17,162 nucleotides of DNA from an uncultured Clostridia bacterium (lineage in GTDB: Bacteria; Bacillota; Clostridia; Oscillospirales; Ruminococcaceae): the NCBI GenBank assembly GCA_946183095.1, contig CAMHBE010000006.1:1-17162 (forward strand), read 5' to 3'. Each line of letters opens with the position of its first letter. The first letter of the stretch is position 1. This document shows, in pieces, positions 7,520 through 13,681 of this stretch. The position numbers and the translations under genes were made by a program. Below the pieces are notes generated by a model. It was not told the origin of the DNA. It worked only from the letters and a program-made list of their open reading frames with translations, and searched no databases.

Positions 7520-7635
7520 GTCCGCTTTCGGTTCCTTTGGCGTCCAAAGGAACCGGGTCGGGAGTTTGAGGGGAGGGCAGCGCCCTGCCCTCATGCGCGA
7601 ATGCGCGGTCTCAAGCGGCAGCGGCTCTCTCACGG
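7520..7635 (+). repeat. Structured intergenic repeat, copy C
   Basis: H1 is GGTTCCTTTGG (7530-7540) with CCAAAGGAACC (7544-7554), an 11-bp stem in which positions that differ from copies A and B change on both arms. H2 is GAGGGGAGGGC (7571 region, starting at 7568) with GCCCTGCCCTC, ten of eleven pairs. A small CGCG hairpin near 7596-7607 is followed by the shared box CTCAAGCGGCAGCGG. With copy B it forms a large inverted repeat whose arms could pair across about 170 bases. Confidence 0.8.
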
Positions 7636-7682
7636 CTGCGGGTCTGTCACAGGCTGCGGGTCTATCACAGGCTGCGCGCACT
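7631..7682 (+). repeat. Short tandem repeat upstream of the membrane-anchored coiled-coil gene
   Basis: Units of 17, 18 and a partial 18 bases begin at 7631, 7648 and 7666. Each starts CAC(A)GGCTGCG, and the first two continue GGTCT(G/A)T. The array runs directly from repeat copy C to about ten bases before the ribosome binding site. No protein-binding consensus is recognised. Confidence 0.65.
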
Positions 7683-7709
7683 ATACTATAAAAAGGAGCA
7701 CAACACGAC

Positions 7710-9293
7710 ATGAGTGGAGAAGCAGGTGGACTTATACTATTGCCGCTGGCGCTGGCATCTTTCCCGGCGCTGCTGGGCGGTCTGCTGGTAGTCGGGGCAG
7801 TATCGGCTGCGGCATCGGCAGTGAGCGCGGGCGTAAGACGCAGCCGCCGCAGAGAAGAAGAAAGACAGGCGCAGCAGCAGGCATGGGAGCGCCGCAAGGC
7901 ACAGGAGCAGCAGCGCCGTGATGAGCAGATGCGGCAGCAGGCGCTTCGCACGAGCGGGGTGAATGCCGACCTTACCGACATACGCTCGCAGATGCACGCA
8001 AGCATGGATGAGCAGAACAGGCTATACAGCGAAGCCGAACAGCAGATGTTCAGGGAACTCGACGCACAGCGCGAGGAATTGCAGCGCACAGCGTCGCAGA
8101 ATGACCCGGAACTCTACAGAAACTATATCGCTTCGATGCAGCAGACCCGCACACAGATGCTGAACCGCGTCGAGCAGGTGCGCACCGAACGTGATAAGGC
8201 TTACCGCGAAAAGATATCGGCAAGCATGGCGGATATCACCGCAAAGATGAATAAGCAGTATTCCGCAAACATGGGTGAGATCGAAAAGCTCAAAGCCGAT
8301 GCCGCACAGAGAGAGGAACTTGCAAAAGAAACTGCCGACCTCTACCTCACCGAAGCACAGAATGTCATCTCTGCTCTCGCCACCGACCATAACGGCAGAA
8401 AATTCCTTCCGCGTCAGGTGAAGATACTCACCGAGCAGTATAATCAGGCAGTGGAGCTTTACCGCAAGGGCAAGTATGAAAGCGCAGTCGCAAGCGCTAA
8501 AGACGTTACCGTCGGCGCACTCGAAGAAACGTTTGAAGCCGATATGAAGCAGCAGGAGTGGGACAGCGCCTATTCCCTCGCGCTCGCTCTTTCCGAGGAA
8601 GTCAAGGCTTTCCTCACCTCGCAGGAGACAGTTACAGCCGAGGCAAAGCAGTACGCCGAGCAGCACAGCGGCAAGACATTCGAGGACGAGATCGTCGGTA
8701 TGCGCATAGCCTCCTACACCGGCAGGATGCCCAACGGCAGCACCCGCTATGATGAGCTTTATTACCGTATAACAGAAGTGTATGATATACTTCACGGCGG
8801 GTTCAAGGTGCTGAGCACCACAGAACTGCACGAGTACGCGGAAATGCTCAACAACGAGCTTTACCCCGCTGCCGCAAAGTGCATCAGCGACGGCATAATG
8901 AACATGAACAACGCTTTCTCGCGTCAGAACATGAGCGAGGAGATAATAGACTTCTTCGAGGAGCATAACTTTGAGTTCAGCGGTTATGCCTACGAAAACG
9001 GCGAGCATGACAAGGCTCTGCATATTGGGCTTGCAAACGAGGAGACGGGCGAGGAACTCATCGTCACCCTTGCGCCCGAACTCGTCAACGGCGATGTGCA
9101 GACCCGAGTTGACCTCAAACAGATAGCCGGCGAGGAACAGAACGAGGAACGCCGTGCGTATTACCGCCGGTGCGTTGAGGATGTCGTCAAGGGCAGCAAC
9201 CCCTACGCCAAAGTCGATATCAAGTGCAATAAGGCAACTCAGAACAAGCTCTCGTCCGACACGAGGATAAAAGGTATGCTGAAAACAGACTGA
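7710..9293 (+). CDS. Membrane-anchored coiled-coil protein, paralogue of the protein at 5803
   Basis: A 527-residue protein of unknown function. Residues about 8-42 are one hydrophobic Leu/Ala/Gly/Val segment, followed at once by GVRRSRRREEERQ. The positive-inside rule places the long C-terminal part in the cytoplasm, anchored at its N terminus. Residues 45-210 are Gln/Glu/Arg-rich coiled coil. Residues 212-310 (TEAQNVISAL, GRKFLPRQVKILTEQ, GKYESAVASA, QQEWDSAYSL) match the helical core of the protein at 5803. A predicted alpha/beta C-terminal domain follows (about 405-527, with HIGLANEETGEELIV). AAAAGGAG lies 11 bases before the ATG, a slightly long spacing. The AAA+ gene follows after 80 bases. 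It may be the membrane base of a complex with the AAA+ protein; this is inference. Confidence 0.88.
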   Translation: MSGEAGGLILLPLALASFPALLGGLLVVGAVSAAASAVSAGVRRSRRREEERQAQQQAWERRKAQEQQRRDEQMRQQALRTSGVNADLTDIRSQMHASMDEQNRLYSEAEQQMFRELDAQREELQRTASQNDPELYRNYIASMQQTRTQMLNRVEQVRTERDKAYREKISASMADITAKMNKQYSANMGEIEKLKADAAQREELAKETADLYLTEAQNVISALATDHNGRKFLPRQVKILTEQYNQAVELYRKGKYESAVASAKDVTVGALEETFEADMKQQEWDSAYSLALALSEEVKAFLTSQETVTAEAKQYAEQHSGKTFEDEIVGMRIASYTGRMPNGSTRYDELYYRITEVYDILHGGFKVLSTTELHEYAEMLNNELYPAAAKCISDGIMNMNNAFSRQNMSEEIIDFFEEHNFEFSGYAYENGEHDKALHIGLANEETGEELIVTLAPELVNGDVQTRVDLKQIAGEEQNEERRAYYRRCVEDVVKGSNPYAKVDIKCNKATQNKLSSDTRIKGMLKTD

Positions 9294-9325
9294 TTCCTGT
9301 GACGACGCACTTTGAGAAGATACAA

Positions 9326-9357
9326 GGCATCTCCCCGCTCCGGCGGGGGAAAATGCC
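9326..9357 (+). other. Hairpin just upstream of the AAA+ ribosome binding site
   Basis: GGCAT (9326-9330) pairs with ATGCC (9353-9357), and inside it CCCCGC (9333-9338) pairs with GCGGGG (9343-9348) around a TCCG loop. AAGGAG (9360-9365) begins two bases later. There is no U-tract, so it is not a typical terminator. It could protect a processed 5' end or tune translation of the AAA+ gene. Confidence 0.5.
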
Positions 9358-9373
9358 GTAAGGAGAAATAAAC

Positions 9374-12300
9374 ATGAGTTCAGTATTCGAGCGCCCGGAA
9401 CTTAACAAGATATTCCTGATATACGGCGACCTCGACGATATGTTCATGTCACCCGACCTGCAAAAGAACAACTTCCGTGTGTTCCTCAATTCCTACCTGC
9501 GCAGTATCGGCTATGAACGTATCGTTTTTTATTCCGGTGCAAAAAATATGGGCAAGTACGTTCTCGATGACAAGAGCGCTCTTCTTGCAATCAACAAGAA
9601 CAAAGGAAAGCAGGTCGGGGAACCCTCCGCAGTGCAGCAGAACGGCACAGAGACGCAGACCGCCGGGAATACCGCACCGCAGGAAAAGCCGAAGAAGAAG
9701 CGCCGTATCATGACACCGAACGTTCATGGGGGAAATACGCAGACGGCACGGAATACACAGGCGACACAGACGGCGCAGACGACTCAGGCGGCGCAAAACT
9801 CGCAGACGGTGCAGAATACGCAGGAAGCGCAGGCTTCGCCCGTTCAGCAGCCGGCGGCTGCCGCACCGCAGAACGTCAAGGGGAATGCAAAGCTGATATA
9901 CCGTCAGCCGAAAATAACGGCGGAGGATTTCCTTGCCGAAGCGAAAAAACTGATGTCGGACGCGTCGGTCAAAACGGCGATAGTGTTCCCGTTCTTTCAG
10001 GATTTCGCCACCGACAGCTCCGCGCCGCTCCAGCAATACTCCGAGCTTCTCTCCCACCTATGGGATGAATATACGCTGGTGACGAATGAAAATATATGTA
10101 TCTTCCTTGCTCCGCAGATGAGCGCGGAGCAGCTTTCGGGGCTGTTCGACACCCTTGCCGTGGGGAATGTGTTCCGAAGCAGGTTCTTCAACGACAACGG
10201 CACTGTGAACACGAGCTGCACCGTACACGTCGGCTTGCCGAACCGCGACGAGTTCGTGTATATGCTGGAATATCTGCGGATCGTCGGCGACGAGGGAAAG
10301 CGCCTGACTTACAGCATGGAGGATATGAGACAGGCAGTATCGTCGCTGATGTATCAGAGCCGCGAAGCCGACCGCGAGGAGAACCGTGCAGGCTACCTCA
10401 GCGCGGTGTACGAGAACATCGTGCGGTATATGCAGTCGCAGACCGGCGATACCGTGCCTTTCGGCGAGAACGCGGTAAAGGCGATATACGGCAGTACGGG
10501 CGGGAACAATGCCGACCCGCTCGAAACGCTCATGACCACACGCGGGTGGGAGAATGTCGCAAAGCGCGTGAACGAGATAGTCACCGACTATAAGCTGAAA
10601 AAGGAACGAGCAATGCGGGATATGCCGCAGACCGAGGAAGTTTCGCGGCTCGTGCTGTCTAATGAGCGAATAGATGTTCCGGAGGACAAAGCGTCGTTTG
10701 ATTATCCCGTGCCGCATTTCGTGATAAAGGGCAGCCCCGGTGTCGGCAAGACCACCGTGGTGCGGCTTATCGGGCAGATATTCTACGAAGTCGGCATACT
10801 AAAAAAGGGTATGACGATAGAAGCCACCAGCGAAGACCTCGTTGACCGCTACGTCGGCGGAACTGCAAACCGCACCCGCGGCAAGATAATCGAAGCGCAG
10901 GAGAGCGTACTGTTCGTGGATGACGCGTACTCGCTGCTGGACAAGTCCGAGAACGGCGGGAATTTCTCAAAACAGGCGATAGACGAGATAGTGGCGGCAA
11001 TGACGAACACCAAGCAGTACCGCTTCTGTCTGATAATGGCGGGATATCCCGAACCTATGGACGAGATGCTCACGATGAACGCGGGGCTGTCGAGCCGTTT
11101 CGGTGTATCTAACATTCTCACGATAGACGACTACACGCCCGACATTTTAGAGGGCATCTTTGTGAAGAACTGCACAAAGGACGGGTACAGGTTTGACGAC
11201 GAAGTTTCCGCGCAGAAAGGGCTGTTTTTTGCGAACCTCTACTCACAGCGCGACCGTGCGAATTTCGGCAACGCCCGTGACGTGGTGGCTATCGCCAAAG
11301 ACGTGAAGATGCAGTCTTCTCTTCGGGACGACAATGCCCGCATCATCACGAAAGCCGATTTCGGCGCATACGGGAAATATTTCGAGAAGCACGGCGCGGA
11401 TTCGCTCGACGACATCTACGCAAAACTCGACAAGTACGTCGGTCTGGACTTTGTGAAGAAGATATTCGAGGATGTGCGCTATGAGCTGCTTGACGCGGAG
11501 GACTGCAAACGCCGCGGCATTACGCCGGAAGTGTACCCCGATCATTACATATTCGCCGGCAATCCCGGCACCGGCAAGACCACCGTTGGCAAGATGCTCG
11601 GCGAATTCTATCATGTCATGGGAGTAATGGGCAGCGCGGAGACGATGTTCGTTGACGCATCTGAGCTTATCGGCAGTCATGTGGGGGATTCCGCGAAACG
11701 CATGAATGACAGGATACAGGAGGCTGTCGATCACAACGCTGTTCTGTGCATCGACGAAGCCTATCAGATAGCGGACAGCGCCTACGCGTCGGAGATAGTG
11801 GGTGCGATGATGACGCGCATGACGGAGAATGCCGCCGACCTGAAAATGATATTCTGTATGTATTCAAACAGAGTGGAAGATTTTCTGAAGCTGAACGCAG
11901 GTCTGTCAAGGCGCGTCAGGATAGTGGAATTTCCCGACTACACTCCCGACCGCCTCACGATGATATTTGACAGGATGATAGCCGCGCAGGGGCGCACTGT
12001 AACAGATGAAGCGCACCGCCTTGTCTCGCTGATAATGGAGTACAAATACAACACGCGCACGGAGAGTTTCGGCAACGCGGGCGACGTGAAGAATTTCGTG
12101 AACGATATGCGAAAGAAGCTGCTGCGGCGCGTCAGCGGGATATCAGACCCGTCAGTGAACAAATACGAGTACACGAAGGACGATATCCCGGAGGATATGC
12201 TTGACGCGATAAAGGATATGGTATCGCCGCGCACGTTCGATGATATAATGCGCGACCTGAACGAGCAGATAGGGCTGTCGGAAGTCAAGGACATAATACA

Positions 12301-13075
12301 GCAGAAGCGCGAGGAACTTATCTATGCGCAGAAGAGCGGGCGCTCGACATACGACATCATGCCGGGATATTACTTCTTTGTGGGAGCTCCCGGCACCGGC
12401 AAGTCAACGAGCGCGAAGCTGTTCGCGGAGTGCCTGCGCGATCTCGGCATCGTAAAGACGGATAATTTCTACAACTGCACGGCAAAAGACCTTATCGGGC
12501 AGTATGTGGGTGAAACGGATAAAAAGACCTACGAACTGCTGAAAAAGTCGATAAACGGCGTGCTGTTCATTGATGAAGCCTACAGTCTCTCATACGCCGA
12601 CGATCAGGGCAGCGGCACGAGCTACAAGAAGGAGGCTCTCGAACAGCTGATAGCGTTCATGGATGATCCCGACCACCGCAAACGCTGCTGCATCATTTTA
12701 GCGGGGTATGAAAAGGATATGCAGGGCTTGTACCGTTCCAACAGCGGTATGCGCTCCCGTATAGAAGAGGTGCATTTCCGCAGCTACACGCCGGATGAAC
12801 TGTACCGCATATTCGCGCTTTTCTGCAAAAAAGGTGGGCTTGCGATATCCGAAGGGGTCGAGGAGCACTACATCCCGATATTTGCAAAAATGACACAGTG
12901 CGAGTATTACTCAAACGGGCGCACCGCCCGCACGGTCTATGAAAAGACCGCCGCAAAGCTCCGCCGCCGCGTGGTATATTCGGAGAACATCACCCCGCAG
13001 CAGGCAGCAACCATAACCCTCGAAGATACCCTCACCGAGCAGGAGTGCCTCAGCATAGTGAGCGTTGAGAGCTGA
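9374..13075 (+). CDS. Triple CbxX/CfxQ (SpoVK)-type AAA+ ATPase
   Basis: A 1233-residue cytosolic ATPase with three complete AAA+ modules. Walker A motifs are GSPGVGKTT (453-461), GNPGTGKTT (729-737) and GAPGTGKST (1004-1012). Walker B acidic pairs are DD (516-517), DE (794-795) and DE (1067-1068) in the family signature hhDEAY(S/Q). Each module has the following VGxT/VGxS element and a candidate arginine finger (SSRFG, SRRVR, RSRIE). In the CbxX/CfxQ family these modules form hexamers that remodel partner proteins; three in one chain are unusual, as one or two is the common form. The N-terminal 1-80 and 172-330 look like a Rossmann-type domain without a P-loop, split by a Thr/Gln/Ala-rich linker (about 115-168). 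AAGGAG at 9360-9365 supports the ATG. It is the last gene of the operon and the likely motor acting on the coiled-coil proteins (inference). Confidence 0.93.
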   Translation: MSSVFERPELNKIFLIYGDLDDMFMSPDLQKNNFRVFLNSYLRSIGYERIVFYSGAKNMGKYVLDDKSALLAINKNKGKQVGEPSAVQQNGTETQTAGNTAPQEKPKKKRRIMTPNVHGGNTQTARNTQATQTAQTTQAAQNSQTVQNTQEAQASPVQQPAAAAPQNVKGNAKLIYRQPKITAEDFLAEAKKLMSDASVKTAIVFPFFQDFATDSSAPLQQYSELLSHLWDEYTLVTNENICIFLAPQMSAEQLSGLFDTLAVGNVFRSRFFNDNGTVNTSCTVHVGLPNRDEFVYMLEYLRIVGDEGKRLTYSMEDMRQAVSSLMYQSREADREENRAGYLSAVYENIVRYMQSQTGDTVPFGENAVKAIYGSTGGNNADPLETLMTTRGWENVAKRVNEIVTDYKLKKERAMRDMPQTEEVSRLVLSNERIDVPEDKASFDYPVPHFVIKGSPGVGKTTVVRLIGQIFYEVGILKKGMTIEATSEDLVDRYVGGTANRTRGKIIEAQESVLFVDDAYSLLDKSENGGNFSKQAIDEIVAAMTNTKQYRFCLIMAGYPEPMDEMLTMNAGLSSRFGVSNILTIDDYTPDILEGIFVKNCTKDGYRFDDEVSAQKGLFFANLYSQRDRANFGNARDVVAIAKDVKMQSSLRDDNARIITKADFGAYGKYFEKHGADSLDDIYAKLDKYVGLDFVKKIFEDVRYELLDAEDCKRRGITPEVYPDHYIFAGNPGTGKTTVGKMLGEFYHVMGVMGSAETMFVDASELIGSHVGDSAKRMNDRIQEAVDHNAVLCIDEAYQIADSAYASEIVGAMMTRMTENAADLKMIFCMYSNRVEDFLKLNAGLSRRVRIVEFPDYTPDRLTMIFDRMIAAQGRTVTDEAHRLVSLIMEYKYNTRTESFGNAGDVKNFVNDMRKKLLRRVSGISDPSVNKYEYTKDDIPEDMLDAIKDMVSPRTFDDIMRDLNEQIGLSEVKDIIQQKREELIYAQKSGRSTYDIMPGYYFFVGAPGTGKSTSAKLFAECLRDLGIVKTDNFYNCTAKDLIGQYVGETDKKTYELLKKSINGVLFIDEAYSLSYADDQGSGTSYKKEALEQLIAFMDDPDHRKRCCIILAGYEKDMQGLYRSNSGMRSRIEEVHFRSYTPDELYRIFALFCKKGGLAISEGVEEHYIPIFAKMTQCEYYSNGRTARTVYEKTAAKLRRRVVYSENITPQQAATITLEDTLTEQECLSIVSVES
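9728..9840 (+). repeat. Low-complexity DNA encoding the Thr/Gln/Ala linker
   Basis: Within the AAA+ gene, imperfect short repeats built on ACGCAG/GCGCAG/ACACAG encode a flexible linker (about residues 119-156) rich in Thr, Gln, Ala and Asn. Such tracts often vary in length between strains by slippage. It separates the first 80 residues from the rest of the N-terminal domain. Confidence 0.7.
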
Positions 13076-13149
13076 GAGAGGGCGCTGACGCTTGAGAGGG
13101 TGAGAGAACGCTGCGCTTGAGAGGGTGAGAGGGCGCTGACGCTTGAGAG
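13073..13149 (+). repeat. Three-unit tandem array beginning at the AAA+ stop codon
   Basis: Units begin at 13073, 13101 and 13126 (about 28, 25 and 24 bases). They share the form TGAGAG, then CGCTG(A)CGCTTGAGAG. The first TGA is the stop codon of the AAA+ gene. The unit resembles the conserved box of the A/B/C repeat family in reverse orientation (compare TGAGAAAGCCGCTGCCGCTT at 7261-7280). Confidence 0.75.
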
Positions 13150-13329
13150 TTTTGCCCTGCGCGGGCGGCGCCACGCTCGGCGTGGAGACGTTACACGCCG
13201 CGATAATGCTGATGAGACTTGCAAGCGGGCAATATGCGGCGCGCTCCACATCGGATTTGCAGAAACGCAGGAAGATGCTTCCTACATCACCGGGTTCAGA
13301 CAATACACGAGACTTGCAGGTTTTGGCAA

Positions 13330-13428
13330 GCGGCAACTTAGCAGCATTCTTTTCCTTTCTTCGGCTAATTCATGCTTGCCTTGTAGCGCGGCAACTTAGC
13401 AGCATTCTTTTCCTTTCTTCGGCTAATT
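13330..13428. repeat. Exact 41-bp direct repeat, two copies 58 bases apart
   Basis: Positions 13330-13370 and 13388-13428 are identical over 41 bases, starting GCGGCAACTTAGCAGC and ending TTCGGCTAATT, separated by 17 unrelated bases. The second copy runs into the left arm of the inverted repeat at 13426. No coding signal is seen. It may be a partial duplication of a dispersed repeat unit. Confidence 0.9.
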
Positions 13429-13554
13429 GCAACCTACAGCAGACGGCGGATGTTGTCAAGGGAGGCTCCGAAAAATTTTTCACACAGATAACCGAGTGAA
13501 AAAATTTTTGGACACCCTTGACAACATCTGACGGGCTGCGGTATAATCGCAATG
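13426..13554. mobile_element. MITE-like inverted repeat with outward promoter elements
   Basis: GATGTTGTCAAGGG (13449-13462) is the exact reverse complement of CCCTTGACAACATC (13516-13529). Inside, AAAAATTTTT-containing arms (13469-13483 and 13496-13512) also pair imperfectly. Outside, the similarity continues with gaps to ATTGC (13426-13430) and GCAAT (13550-13554). No transposase is present and no target-site duplication could be confirmed. Both arms contain TTGACA facing outward. Only the right arm also has a good TATAAT. The mobile nature is inference; a large RNA hairpin is an alternative reading. Confidence 0.5.
13519..13548 (+). promoter_or_regulatory. Outward SigA-type promoter in the right arm of the inverted repeat
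   Basis: TTGACA (13519-13524) and TATAAT (13543-13548) are both perfect hexamers with an 18-base spacer, pointing at typA. Transcription would start near 13555, about 127 bases before the typA start. It acts upstream of, and in tandem with, the promoter at 13620. Confidence 0.7.
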
Positions 13555-13619
13555 CCGAAGAAAAAAAGACGCACAACACTGTTTTTTACGCCGCACCCTC
13601 TGTCGGATATATAAAAAAC

Positions 13620-13648
13620 TTGACAAAAAAGCAGAAAAGTGCTATAAT
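13620..13648 (+). promoter_or_regulatory. Full-consensus SigA promoter of typA
   Basis: TTGACA (13620-13625), a 17-base spacer and TATAAT (13643-13648) match the housekeeping consensus at every hexamer position with optimal spacing. The expected start near 13655 leaves a leader of about 27 bases carrying AAAGGAAG (13668-13674) before the GTG. Confidence 0.9.
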
Positions 13649-13681
13649 TTATCGGTAATTTTCAGATAAAGGAAGATAGTT

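Larger units (their letters stand above)
7240..7709. other. 470-base intergenic region with two inverted repeat copies
   Basis: No credible gene. It contains repeat copy B on the minus strand, an AT-richer centre (7370-7520), repeat copy C on the plus strand, an 18-bp tandem repeat, and the ribosome site of the next gene (AAAAGGAG, 7691-7698). The only promoter-like pair I see in the centre is weak: TTACAA at 7371-7376 and TATTAT at 7395-7400, with an 18-base spacer. Confidence 0.6.
13076..13681. other. 606-base gene-free region before typA
   Basis: I see no credible gene on either strand. In order it holds the tandem array (to 13149), a small CCACGC/GCGTGG hairpin (13171-13185), about 140 bases with nothing recognisable, the 41-bp direct repeat pair (13330-13428), the long inverted repeat with an outward promoter (13426-13554), and the typA promoter (13620-13648). 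Open frames here lack ribosome sites and run through the repeats. Confidence 0.7.

Noticed and set aside
8022..9023. 333-residue open frame on the minus strand
   Set aside because: It is antisense to the membrane-anchored coiled-coil gene. Its Leu/Cys/His-rich content is what the reverse of Gln/Glu/Lys-rich coding DNA produces.
13073..13149. CRISPR array or tRNA-like tandem structure
   Set aside because: The units are directly joined without spacers and vary in length; no tRNA cloverleaf is seen.
13330..13428. CRISPR array
   Set aside because: Only two repeats with one 17-base gap, the repeats lack CRISPR-like ends, and no cas gene is in the window.
13143..13499. 118-residue open frame from a TTG, plus strand
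   Set aside because: There is no ribosome site, and most of it is formed by the 41-bp duplication and the inverted repeat, so it is better explained as repeat DNA.
13552..13614. 20-codon frame starting MPKKKRRTTLFF after the outward promoter
   Set aside because: An ATG near the predicted transcript start could be a leaderless peptide, but there is no ribosome site or other support.
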